Source: UBA12202 sp002691725 (GTDB lineage Bacteria; Pseudomonadota; Alphaproteobacteria; Puniceispirillales; UBA1172). Taken from it: a stretch of DNA of 64,000 nt. The notes under the pieces are model-generated. The model was given only the letters and a program-made list of their open reading frames with translations. It did no database searches and was not told the DNA's origin. Numbering within the stretch: the first letter of the stretch is position 1; every line of letters begins with the position of its first letter. Shown one piece after another: positions 50,940 to 59,595 of the stretch. The position numbers and the translations under genes were made by a program. Where the stretch lies: the NCBI GenBank assembly GCA_965660675.1, contig CBFIAU010000001.1:248001-312000 (forward strand). Reading direction: 5' to 3'.

Positions 50940-52244
50940 CTACCATGTTTTCTCATACCGACGGCGCAGAACAACAGCCAGTAGATTCATTGAAATCAGA
51001 AACACTAACAGCACCATGATAGCCAGTGATGAGCGTTCATAAAATGCTCTCTCTGCGCTATCTGACCAGATAAATATCTGAACTGGCAAGGCCGTCGCTG
51101 GATCAGTGATTGAGGTTGGCACATCAACCACAAAGGCGACCATTCCAATCATGATGAGAGGGGCGGTTTCGCCTAATGCTTGCGCTATTCCGATAATCGT
51201 TCCGGTTAATATTCCGGGGGCTGCCTGCGGCAAAACATGATCAAGCGCGGCTTGCATGCGTGACGCCCCAACCCCTAGCGCCGCATCACGGATTGATGTT
51301 GGAACGGCGCGAATTGAGGCACGGGTGGCGATGATAATTGTTGGTAACGTCATTAAGGCTAGCACCATTCCGCCAACCAATGGAGCCGATCGGGGCATAT
51401 TGAAAAAGCCGAGGAATACCGACAAGCCAAGCAAACCAAAAACAATAGAAGGCACGGCGGCAAGGTTATTGATATTGACTTCAATAAGGTCAGTAACCCG
51501 CCCCGGACGAGCGAAATATTCAAGATAAATTGCTGCCATGACAGCAAGTGGCAAGGCCAGGATAATGGTCACTATCAATGCCATAGCAGAGCCAACAATC
51601 GCACCAAGAATACCCGCGCTTTCAGGTTCTCTAGAATCGGCGCTGGTGAAGAAGCCTGTATTGAAGACTTTTCTGATCTCACTTAGCTCTTTAAGCTCAT
51701 TAACCCAGCCAATCTGCTTATCATCAAGGCGCCGCATTTTTTCGGGCAGCGAGGCATCTAGCCGCCCTTTCATATACATATCAACATCGTCTGATGTTTT
51801 GATCCAAAACATATTTTGATCCATCAGCTCAGGATTTTTTTCAATCTGCAGGCGCAATTCATAGCCAGCATTATCGGATACTAACTCCCCCAAACTGCGT
51901 TTATCCAACATGCCTGTGACTTCTGGAAACTTTTTGCGGAAAGCCTTTTTCACCAACCCATTCCAGTTAAAATCCCTAAGTCTTTTTGCATCAAGCTCAC
52001 CATTCTCATCAACAAGCTCAGCTTTCGGAATATTCATTTCCACCTGTAACTCAGACTGAAGCAGAGCCGTATAGCCGTTGAGAAATATATTTGAGATCAG
52101 AATCACCAAAAAACTAATAGCAATCGTAATCGCGGTCAGCCCTGCCCAGCGCAAGCGCCGTTCGGTTTTATGGCGCTTTTGTAAAGAGTGGCGAATAATG
52201 TCCTGGCGCTGCTGCGCTGTCATCATTTCTGCTGGATTATTCAT
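50940..52244 (-). CDS. pstA: PstA, phosphate importer permease, long form
   Basis: Permease, 434 residues from ATG 52244, which overlaps the pstC stop by 8 bp; a GTG at 52253 is in frame. The N-terminal 180 residues (one TM helix, then a large periplasmic part, DUF3333 type) precede the transport domain, with IYLEYFARPGRVTDLIEVNI, LTLPTIIIATRASIRAVPTS and ALGVGASRMQAALDHVLPQA (EAA loop). The long form is typical of alphaproteobacteria. Confidence 0.95.
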   Translation of the reverse strand: MNNPAEMMTAQQRQDIIRHSLQKRHKTERRLRWAGLTAITIAISFLVILISNIFLNGYTALLQSELQVEMNIPKAELVDENGELDAKRLRDFNWNGLVKKAFRKKFPEVTGMLDKRSLGELVSDNAGYELRLQIEKNPELMDQNMFWIKTSDDVDMYMKGRLDASLPEKMRRLDDKQIGWVNELKELSEIRKVFNTGFFTSADSREPESAGILGAIVGSAMALIVTIILALPLAVMAAIYLEYFARPGRVTDLIEVNINNLAAVPSIVFGLLGLSVFLGFFNMPRSAPLVGGMVLALMTLPTIIIATRASIRAVPTSIRDAALGVGASRMQAALDHVLPQAAPGILTGTIIGIAQALGETAPLIMIGMVAFVVDVPTSITDPATALPVQIFIWSDSAERAFYERSSLAIMVLLVFLISMNLLAVVLRRRYEKTW

Positions 52245-53652
52245 AACGGCCACCGATTCTGCGCGACATGCTCAGCGCCGCAATATTTAAGCATAACGTC
52301 ACAACGAATAAAGTGATACCTAGAGCAAAGGCGGAAAGCGTTTTGACCGAATCAAACTCAGTATCGCCTGTCAGCAACATGACAATCTGAACGGTGACGG
52401 TTGTCACGCTATCAAGCGGATTAGCCGTCAGTTGTGCGCTCACCCCTGCCGCCATAACGACGATCATAGTCTCACCAATGGCGCGGCTGATCGCTAACAG
52501 AAACGCCCCGACCAAGCCCGGAAATGCCGCTGGTAAAACAACTTTGGTAATCATCTCACCGCGCGTACTGCCAAGCCCAAGCGCGCCATCACGCAATGAC
52601 CGCGGAACCGCCGTAATGACATCATCAGACAGCGATGAGATGAAGGGAATGATCATGATACCCATCACCGCACCGGCGGCTAGGGCGCTTTGAGAGGAGA
52701 CATCCAGCCCCGCAAATAAACCCAGATTGCGGATAAACGGGCCAATGGTAAGAGCCGCAAAAAATCCATAAACAACGGTTGGAATTCCGGCCAGAACTTC
52801 TAATGTTGGCTTAACATAATTGCGCACCCGGCGGCTAGCAAACTCCGCCATATAGATGGCCGCAAACAGACCAATAGGAACCGCAACCAACATAGCAATA
52901 AAGGCAATCAAGAGCGTCCCGGCCATCACAGGGATCATGCCAAATGAACCCGATGAGCCGCCAACATCCTCATCCAGAGCAGTTTCAACACCCTCACGCA
53001 AGGCAACATTTGGTGACCAATGCGTGCCAAAGAAGAAATCAATCGGATGATATTGCGTGAAGAACCGAAATGCCTCAAATGTCAGTGAGACGATAATGCC
53101 GATGGTTGTAAGAATGGCGACAATCGCGGCAAACGTGAATACCCGGCGCAGAAATCCTTCAAAGACAACCCTTGCTTTGAAATGTGGTTTAATGCGCGAT
53201 ATCGCGAACATGCCGCCGATTAGGCTGACCAAAATTACCGTCACATAGCGCAACGTGCTGAGCCGATCAGAAGCATCCCCATATTGATCAGCCAGACCGC
53301 GCATAACGTCATCTTCGGCGGCAATCAGACCTGATGAAATATTTTTAATCTGAGCAATTTTAAGATCAATGAAACTGCTCGGCAGATCAGGATATGCAGC
53401 AGAAAGGCTTTGAATGATGAATTGATTTTCAAGTGGTCTGGTAAAACTTGTCCAGATAATCAGCACAATAATAGCTGGGAAAAATGCCCAAATAACAGCG
53501 TATCGCCCGTAATAATAAGCCAGCGAATGTGGCTTGGATTGACTAGTTTGGATTTGCCCTGACAGGCGCCGTAGCGACAGAAAATAAATGCCCGTGGAGA
53601 TAAGAATTAGCCATAACAGCGATCCAGTAAATGAGGTAAAAAATGCAGTCAC
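52237..53652 (-). CDS. pstC: PstC, phosphate importer permease, long form
   Basis: Permease partner of PstA, 471 residues with extra N-terminal TM helices and a periplasmic stretch before the transport domain. Seen: GTLLIAFIAMLVAVPIGLFA, PTLEVLAGIPTVVYGFFAAL, and EAA-loop GALGLGSTRGEMITKVVLPA. It begins with GTG (53652), 17 bp past the terminator hairpin that follows pstS, and has only a weak ribosome site. Confidence 0.95.
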   Translation of the reverse strand: MTAFFTSFTGSLLWLILISTGIYFLSLRRLSGQIQTSQSKPHSLAYYYGRYAVIWAFFPAIIVLIIWTSFTRPLENQFIIQSLSAAYPDLPSSFIDLKIAQIKNISSGLIAAEDDVMRGLADQYGDASDRLSTLRYVTVILVSLIGGMFAISRIKPHFKARVVFEGFLRRVFTFAAIVAILTTIGIIVSLTFEAFRFFTQYHPIDFFFGTHWSPNVALREGVETALDEDVGGSSGSFGMIPVMAGTLLIAFIAMLVAVPIGLFAAIYMAEFASRRVRNYVKPTLEVLAGIPTVVYGFFAALTIGPFIRNLGLFAGLDVSSQSALAAGAVMGIMIIPFISSLSDDVITAVPRSLRDGALGLGSTRGEMITKVVLPAAFPGLVGAFLLAISRAIGETMIVVMAAGVSAQLTANPLDSVTTVTVQIVMLLTGDTEFDSVKTLSAFALGITLFVVTLCLNIAALSMSRRIGGRYE

Positions 53653-53668
53653 GAGCTATTCTCATTTG

Positions 53669-53702
53669 AAAAAAAGTGTTGCCATTATCTAATGGCAACA
53701 CT
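53669..53702 (-). terminator. Intrinsic terminator/attenuator between pstS and pstC
   Basis: On the minus strand AGTGTTGCCATT pairs perfectly with AATGGCAACACT (12 bp) around the loop AGAT and runs into a T-rich tail. It begins 17 bp after the pstS stop. Design and position copy the hairpin after phnD. Confidence 0.9.
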
Positions 53703-53719
53703 GTATTAAAGTCAATTTA

Positions 53720-54748
53720 TTAGAGCGAGTTGCGAGCGTCTACCTGCTCTGCAAAGCTGTCTTCTGCAAGCGGCACCAGGCCAGCAGGGAACAGATAGCC
53801 ATCCATGCCCATAGCTTTTTCTGAAACAAACTCAGAGATAAACTCTTTCATGCCAGGAACAACGCTCATATGTTGCTTCTTAACATAGAAGAACAAAGGC
53901 CGCGCACCAGGATAATCATATGATGCAATATTGTCGAAGTTAAGCTCTACCCCGTCAACGACAGAGGCTTGCACCTTGTCTCTGTTCTGGTCAAAGAATG
54001 AGTACCCAAAGACACCAAACATCTCAGGTCCAGCAACCAGCTTTTCGATAATCAGCGCATCATTTTCGCCCATTTCAATAGCCATGCCATCTTCACGGAG
54101 GTTTTTATAACCTTTACCGTCAAGACCTAGCTTTTTCCAACCAGCTTTCATGAACAGTGAACCCATCGCATCACGAGTACCTGAGGTTGGCGGAGGGATC
54201 ATGATAGAAATTGGCTGATCAGGAAGTCCCGCAGACTCACCACCCATATTGGCGACAAAGGCATCTACCTCTGCCCAGGTTGAAAGCATATTTGCTGACA
54301 TCGCAGCGTTTGAAACATTTGTTTTACCGCCGCCTGGAAGCTCAGCTGCCAGCGCTGCTGCGATATGCGCAATTGAGATTTCAAAATTGGCAGATGCGTT
54401 TGAGTTAGAAAAGGCTAACCCATCATTACCAACAATAAACTCCTGAAACTCAACACCATTAGATGCACAAAGCTCAGCTTCACCAGACTTCATGGCACGT
54501 GATGCGTTTGTGATATCAGGATGTTCAAGACCAACACCAGCACAGAACAACTTCATGCCGCCGCCAGTACCTGTGGATTCGATAACTGGAGTTTTGAAAC
54601 CACTGCTCTGACCAAACTTTTCCGCAACAATAGTTGCAAATGGATAAACTGTTGATGAGCCGACAATAGAGATTTGATCACGAGCATGAGCAACGCCAAC
54701 CAGTGATACTGACAATGCCAAACCCGCTAATATATGTGAAAACCGCAT
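53720..54748 (-). CDS. pstS: PstS, periplasmic phosphate-binding protein
   Basis: Phosphate receptor of the Pst importer, 342 residues from ATG 54748 with AGGAG upstream. Signal peptide MRFSHILAGLALSVSLVGVA, cleaved near AHA-RD. Seen: ISIVGSSTVYPFATIVAEKF, ESTGTGGGMKLFCAGVG (phosphate-binding TGTGGG) and NASRAMKSGEAELC. It belongs to the marine/cyanobacterial-type PstS family. It is followed by an attenuator hairpin and then pstC. Confidence 0.95.
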   Translation of the reverse strand: MRFSHILAGLALSVSLVGVAHARDQISIVGSSTVYPFATIVAEKFGQSSGFKTPVIESTGTGGGMKLFCAGVGLEHPDITNASRAMKSGEAELCASNGVEFQEFIVGNDGLAFSNSNASANFEISIAHIAAALAAELPGGGKTNVSNAAMSANMLSTWAEVDAFVANMGGESAGLPDQPISIMIPPPTSGTRDAMGSLFMKAGWKKLGLDGKGYKNLREDGMAIEMGENDALIIEKLVAGPEMFGVFGYSFFDQNRDKVQASVVDGVELNFDNIASYDYPGARPLFFYVKKQHMSVVPGMKEFISEFVSEKAMGMDGYLFPAGLVPLAEDSFAEQVDARNSL

Positions 54749-54838
54749 GATAAACACTCCTATAAATACTGTGTAACAATGCTTATAAGTGGGATTTATT
54801 TCACTAATATTGCAGTATAAATCTTTTTTGAAATTTAT

Positions 54839-55540
54839 TTATTCAGGCTCACGCATAGCGTAACCACTGCCGCGCACCGTCCTGATAAGGTCAGGGTGAT
54901 TTTTGCCCTGAGGATTATGATTGAGCGCTTTTCTCAATCGGCTGAGATGAACATCAACCGTCCGATCCTCAACATAAACCCCATGCCCCCATACATGATC
55001 CAGCACCTGTAATCGGCTAAACACATTGCCCGGACGTTCTAATAGTAAGGACAGAATGCGAAACTCTTTAGGCCCTAGATCAATGCGTTGGCCATCCCGT
55101 TCGACAATTTGCTTATTGGGATAAAGTTTAAGATCAGCAAAGGCAATGACGTCCCCCATTAACATCGGCCGCGTTCGCCGCAACACCGCACGCACACGGG
55201 CGACCAATTCTTTTGGGGAAAACGGCTTGGTGATATAATCATCAGCGCCAACATCCAGCCCCAATGTCCGATCGCCTTCTTCGCCTCTCGCACTAAGCAT
55301 GATCACAGGTATTTGATTAGTTGCCATAATCCCGCGCAAAGCTCGGCAGACATCAATCCCTGACATATTCGGCATCATCCAGTCGAGGATAATAATATCA
55401 GGCATAGTCTGTTCGGCCAGGTCCAGGGCTTGCTGGCCATCCTGGGCTTGGCTTACAGAAAATCCGGCTTGTTCCAAATTATAGGACAATAATTCTAGCT
55501 GATGCGGTTCATCGTCAGCAATTAATACGCGGATGGTCAT
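54839..55540 (-). CDS. phoB: PhoB, phosphate-regulon response regulator
   Basis: OmpR/PhoB-class response regulator, 233 residues. Receiver domain with phospho-acceptor Asp53 in IIILDWMMPNMSGIDVCRAL, conserved Thr/Lys region VIMLSARGEEGDRTLGLDVG and DDYITKPFSPKEL. Winged-helix DNA-binding domain with RIDLGPKEFRILSLLLERPG and EDRTVDVHLSRLRKALN. Adjacent phoR and pst genes make PhoB the firm choice. It binds Pho boxes under phosphate starvation. Confidence 0.95.
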   Translation of the reverse strand: MTIRVLIADDEPHQLELLSYNLEQAGFSVSQAQDGQQALDLAEQTMPDIIILDWMMPNMSGIDVCRALRGIMATNQIPVIMLSARGEEGDRTLGLDVGADDYITKPFSPKELVARVRAVLRRTRPMLMGDVIAFADLKLYPNKQIVERDGQRIDLGPKEFRILSLLLERPGNVFSRLQVLDHVWGHGVYVEDRTVDVHLSRLRKALNHNPQGKNHPDLIRTVRGSGYAMREPE

Positions 55541-55625
55541 ATGTTTCGCCTTAATGAAATCGTATCCATTATTATTTTATGAATGATTATATTACACGAC
55601 CTTATCGCTTGATTGTTTCAAAATT

Positions 55626-55644
55626 ATGACAAATCTGATGACAG
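55626..55644 (-). promoter_or_regulatory. Pho-box-like repeat upstream of phoB
   Basis: Minus strand reads CTGTCAT-CAGAT-TTGTCAT, two good half-sites but with start-to-start spacing of 12 instead of 11 bases. It lies between phoR and phoB, about 90 bp before the phoB start. The spacing makes PhoB binding uncertain. Confidence 0.35.
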
Positions 55645-55657
55645 GGCTATTGAAGCA

Positions 55658-56731
55658 TTATTGGGCGATAGGAAGGATAACACTAAATACTGTCTTTTCG
55701 TTTAATGTACTTTTGATGATCAGCTCACCCCGATGCTTATTAATAATGTGCTTGACGATGGCAAGACCTAACCCTGTTCCACCCATTTGACGTGAGCGGC
55801 CTTTATCAACACGATAAAACCTCTCTGTTAAGCGGGGGATATGTTTTTCCTCAATGCCTTCGCCTTGATTAATGATGTTAATTGTCAAAGTATCATTGGC
55901 ATCATTATTAAGCATATCGACAGATATCGTTGACCCTGGGAAGCTATATTTAATCGCATTATCAATCAGATTGTGAAACACCTCTGTCATCGCATCGGTT
56001 TCACCCAGAATGATTGGCGCTTGCCCGGTATTCTTTCGCCTGTCGGTAAATATAATCTCACGTCCTGTTTCTTGAACCCGTTTGGTCAGTGATACAATCA
56101 CAGACTGAACGATATTTTCAATGAACACTCTAGCCATTGGAGCAATATGTTCTTCGTTTTCCACCTTGGCAAGAGACATCAAATCATCAATCAGCCGCGA
56201 CATTCGCTTCGCCTCATCTGCCATGATGCCGAGAAATCTGTCGCGCGTTTTAGCCTCCATATCATCAGAGCTTTGCATCGTTTCAACAAACCCAATGAGG
56301 CTGGTTAATGGTGAGCGCAACTCATGGCTAACATTAGCGATAAAATCGCGGCGCATTTTTTCCAGGTTATGTTGCAGTGTCATATCCATCAGCAAAATGA
56401 TGACCGTCGCCTCATCTAAATAAAGCATACGGCCACGCAACTGCCTAAATCGGTTAGCCACCGAAAACCCTGATGGCGTTGTTGTGAACTCAATAATTTT
56501 CCTGGTCGTAATAGCGCTATGAAAATCTTCTTTTAAATCTGTGTAAGTCAGCCTTTGGCTAAGGTTGGAGCCGATCAGATCATCACCAAGCAAACTTATC
56601 CCTGCCGCGTTGGAATGCATAATCGTCATGTCATGATTAATCTCAAGCAGCACATCATCAATGAGCGAGCCTAACAGCGCCATAAGCTGGCTTTTGGCTA
56701 TATCATTATGAACTTCGCTATCATCCTGCAT
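55658..56731 (-). CDS. phoR: PhoR, phosphate-regulon histidine kinase without membrane anchor
   Basis: Sensor kinase for PhoB, 357 residues. A PAS-like region (about 20-115) is followed by the HisKA box with His136 in RRDFIANVSHELRSPLTSLI, then ATPase motifs NAIKYSFPGSTISV (N box), GEGIEEKHIPRLTERFYRVD (G1/F) and GGTGLGLAIVKHIINKHRG (G2). No TM helix is visible before the PAS region, unlike E. coli PhoR, so it is probably cytoplasmic and receives its signal through PhoU/Pst. It lies 118 bp upstream of phoB. Confidence 0.9.
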   Translation of the reverse strand: MQDDSEVHNDIAKSQLMALLGSLIDDVLLEINHDMTIMHSNAAGISLLGDDLIGSNLSQRLTYTDLKEDFHSAITTRKIIEFTTTPSGFSVANRFRQLRGRMLYLDEATVIILLMDMTLQHNLEKMRRDFIANVSHELRSPLTSLIGFVETMQSSDDMEAKTRDRFLGIMADEAKRMSRLIDDLMSLAKVENEEHIAPMARVFIENIVQSVIVSLTKRVQETGREIIFTDRRKNTGQAPIILGETDAMTEVFHNLIDNAIKYSFPGSTISVDMLNNDANDTLTINIINQGEGIEEKHIPRLTERFYRVDKGRSRQMGGTGLGLAIVKHIINKHRGELIIKSTLNEKTVFSVILPIAQ

Positions 56732-56749
56732 GTTGCATGAGCCATCTAT

Positions 56750-56789
56750 GAATTGTTATCAAGCGTTGGGAATTGTTATCAAGCGTTGG
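56750..56789. repeat. 20-bp tandem duplication at the cupin gene 3' end
   Basis: GAATTGTTATCAAGCGTTGG at 56750-56769 is repeated at 56770-56789. The second copy covers the last codons and stop of the cupin gene; the first lies between that stop and the phoR start (56731). Confidence 0.92.
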
Positions 56790-57384
56790 GCAAACCATAA
56801 TACTGATAGTTATCTGTGGCAATATCACCATGCCAAATATAGACAGACATAAAGGCGTTATCCTCAGTTCGAGTGGCATGCGGCATCATGGATGGATGAT
56901 AGGATCGCTGGCCTGAGCCAAGGCTAATATAATCTGCCGTATCATGTTTCCACGATGCTCTGCCCGCCAACATGATAAAAGTTTCTTCTGCTGGATGGGT
57001 GCGGATACCATATTCTGAATGAGGCAGTATGCCATAAAGCCCAAGCCGAATATCCGATGACGGCACCAAACCATCTGGCCCCAACAATTCGACATGTGCC
57101 TTAAAATCACTATGCTGTTTATAGAGTGGGTCTTGTGAGGTTTCTGGCGGCGCCCATTGAAACGGCATAGCCGCAATATCCTGACAGATCGGATGCGCAT
57201 CAGGCTGTGCCATGACCTCAAGAAAAGCATCAGCCAGCGGCGGCGTTTGCCCTAAAGCATGTGATGATAAAGGAAAATCAACATCAGCATCAGCCGCAAG
57301 CAAGGCCTTGATTGCCTGCGCTTCAATAGGGGTTTCGGCGGAAAACACCGTGCTTAATGCTTTGAAGAAACGACTGAGTGACAT
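56779..57384 (-). CDS. Cupin protein resembling DMSP lyases (DddQ/DddL type), activity uncertain
   Basis: Single-domain cupin of 201 residues. The helical N-terminus followed by GLYGILPHSEYGIRTHPAEE (Tyr125, His130, Glu134), then GQRSYHPSMMPHATRTEDNA (His163, His169) and SVYIWHGDI, fits the DMSP-lyase family seen in marine alphaproteobacteria and matches DddQ in length. Two positions differ from what I recall of active DddQ: Arg128 stands where the first His of HxH is expected, and Phe136 where the catalytic Tyr is expected. It may therefore be a relative with another substrate. It lies upstream of phoR on the same strand. Confidence 0.55.
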   Translation of the reverse strand: MSLSRFFKALSTVFSAETPIEAQAIKALLAADADVDFPLSSHALGQTPPLADAFLEVMAQPDAHPICQDIAAMPFQWAPPETSQDPLYKQHSDFKAHVELLGPDGLVPSSDIRLGLYGILPHSEYGIRTHPAEETFIMLAGRASWKHDTADYISLGSGQRSYHPSMMPHATRTEDNAFMSVYIWHGDIATDNYQYYGLPNA

Positions 57385-57502
57385 GCGCCATTACTCTTTT
57401 CTAATCACTACTTAATCCTTAATTGGGCAAACCCATAGGTCAAGTTCTTTTATTACTTATGATTAACTCACATATTTATCAAAAGATGCGGCCAAAAAGG
57501 GA

Positions 57503-59581
57503 TTAGCCTTTTTTCACCAGTTCATAAACCGCAGAATCAGTAAGGGTCAGTTTCCATTGTGGATCAACAACTATGGTTGTTGTTTCTTCTTCCAAAATGG
57601 CAGGGCCTTCGATCTGATCACCGGCACCAAGTTTTGAGCCATCATAAATCGGCGTATCTATCCGTGTTCCGTCACTGCTGAAGACAACGTGGCGGCTGCC
57701 AGTTTTGGCGCTTTCCGCCCCCTTGCCTTTGGCTTGCTTCATGCGCGCAGGCCGTTCAATCTTGCCAATAATTGTGCTTTCAACATTAACCACTTCAATA
57801 GCACTATGACGTTCTGAATACATGTAGAGTTCTTCATGTCTGATATGGAACGCTTCTTCGAGTGTTTTTAGCGATTCTGGCGTGATATCAAAAGCATCAA
57901 CCTCAACCGTACATTCATGAACTTGCCCTGTATAGCGCATATCCAATGTCCGCGTGACATGAATATCGTCTTTGCTGAAGCCGTCTTTATTGAGCTGGTC
58001 ATAGCCTTTATTTTCAAGCCCATCAAACAGACCCTGTAACTTGCTTGCGACATCCTCGCTATCTAATCGGAACGGCGCTGGCGCCATGAAATTATACTTC
58101 ACATCAGAAATAATCTGACCATAAGCACAAAGACCAGATGCTAGTTTTGAGATAAGGATACGATTAATCCCGATCTCATTAGCGAGGGCGGTGATATGCG
58201 CCCCTGTCGCACCACCAGCCCCCATCAAGACAAAATCTCTGGGGTCATACCCACGTTCAACAGAAACGCGGCGGATACCATTAACCATATTGTTGTTAAC
58301 AATGGTGAACATGCCATAAGCAGCCCGTTCAAGAGATAACCCTAATGGATCAGCAACCTTTGATGTAATCGCTTGATTGGCGCGATCTTGATCAAGCTCA
58401 AGGCGGCCACCAACCAGACCTTTAGGGCTGAGATATCCTAGCACCAGATTAGCATCTGTTGTTGTTGGCTGCTCCCCGCCTTTGCCATAACAAGCAGGGC
58501 CGGGTTCTGAGCCTGCGGATTGCGGGCCCATTTGCAACAGACCCATTTCATCAATCCAGCCGATTGAGCCGCCACCCGCACCAAGTGTTTCCACTTGAAT
58601 CATGGGAATACCAATCCGGTAGCGCAAGAAATCAATATTCTTATTTACATTCGCCTTACCTTCATGGGCGAGCGTAATATCAAAAGATGTGCCGCCCATA
58701 TCAATGGTGATAATATTTTGATCCTGCCACGGCTCAGCAATGAATGTTGCGGCTTGCGGAGCTGATGCAGGCCCTGAATTAATCGCGTAAACAGCTTGTT
58801 CAGCAACCGTTGACCCTAACGCCAAGCCGCCATTAGACTGAAAAAACCGCACTGGCTTATCAGCGCCTAATGACTGAAAATACTCATCAATAGCACCAAC
58901 ATAATTTTGCAGGATTGGCGCCAGATAGGCATTGACCAGTGCCGTCGATGTTCGCGTATATTCGCGCACCTGTGGGTATAGCTGGCTACCAACAGTCAGA
59001 TGCACATCTGGCAACATTTCACGGACAATCTCGGCGGCGCGCTGCTCATGTTCGGGATGCAGAACCGACCACACAAATGATACAACCACCGATTCAACCG
59101 CCTCTTTCTTGAACACCTCACAAGCGGCGCGAATGTCATCTTCGTTAAGTGGGGTCTTAACCTCACCTGTTGAAATAACGCGCTCATCCACCCCTTTACG
59201 CAAGTATCGCGGGCTTAACATCACCGCCGGCGGATAGTCAGGGTCATAGCGATATCCATCCTCTTTATGGCCGAGACGGATTTCTATTGAATCTTCATGA
59301 CCTCTGGTGCAGATCAATCCGGTTTTTGCCCCGTTATGGGTGATTAGCGCATTCAAGCCGACGGTTGTTCCATTGATACAAAGATCAGATTGTGACACTA
59401 ATTCTTTGGCAGAAACACCAGCTCGCGCCTCGATCTCTGCCAAGCCGTTTTTAATGGCTAATGTGGGATCATGTGGGGTTGATAGAACTTTAAAGATTTG
59501 CACATCACCATCTGGCCTGGACAGAATAAAATCTGTGAATGTACCGCCAGCATCAATCCCTAATCTATATTTTTGTGCCAT
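57503..59581 (-). CDS. hyuA: HyuA-type hydantoinase/oxoprolinase subunit A
   Basis: ATP-dependent subunit of the hydantoinase / 5-oxoprolinase / acetone carboxylase family, 692 residues. Seen: RLGIDAGGTFTDFILSRPDG (ASKHA phosphate loop), INGTTVGLNALITHNGAKTG, ITIDMGGTSFDITLAHEGK (second phosphate loop) and FVLMGAGGATGAHITALANE. AGGAGA precedes the ATG. It works as a heteromer with a HyuB subunit; a hyuB gene ends 14 bp upstream. Substrate is open (N-methylhydantoin, 5-oxoproline or another cyclic amide). Confidence 0.93.
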   Translation of the reverse strand: MAQKYRLGIDAGGTFTDFILSRPDGDVQIFKVLSTPHDPTLAIKNGLAEIEARAGVSAKELVSQSDLCINGTTVGLNALITHNGAKTGLICTRGHEDSIEIRLGHKEDGYRYDPDYPPAVMLSPRYLRKGVDERVISTGEVKTPLNEDDIRAACEVFKKEAVESVVVSFVWSVLHPEHEQRAAEIVREMLPDVHLTVGSQLYPQVREYTRTSTALVNAYLAPILQNYVGAIDEYFQSLGADKPVRFFQSNGGLALGSTVAEQAVYAINSGPASAPQAATFIAEPWQDQNIITIDMGGTSFDITLAHEGKANVNKNIDFLRYRIGIPMIQVETLGAGGGSIGWIDEMGLLQMGPQSAGSEPGPACYGKGGEQPTTTDANLVLGYLSPKGLVGGRLELDQDRANQAITSKVADPLGLSLERAAYGMFTIVNNNMVNGIRRVSVERGYDPRDFVLMGAGGATGAHITALANEIGINRILISKLASGLCAYGQIISDVKYNFMAPAPFRLDSEDVASKLQGLFDGLENKGYDQLNKDGFSKDDIHVTRTLDMRYTGQVHECTVEVDAFDITPESLKTLEEAFHIRHEELYMYSERHSAIEVVNVESTIIGKIERPARMKQAKGKGAESAKTGSRHVVFSSDGTRIDTPIYDGSKLGAGDQIEGPAILEEETTTIVVDPQWKLTLTDSAVYELVKKG

Positions 59582-59595
59582 GATAGTTTCTCCTA

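Noticed and set aside
57493..57515. Terminator after hyuA
   Set aside because: The stem would be AAAAAGG/CCTTTTT across the stop codon, very A/T-rich, with no further T-run, so it is too weak to call.
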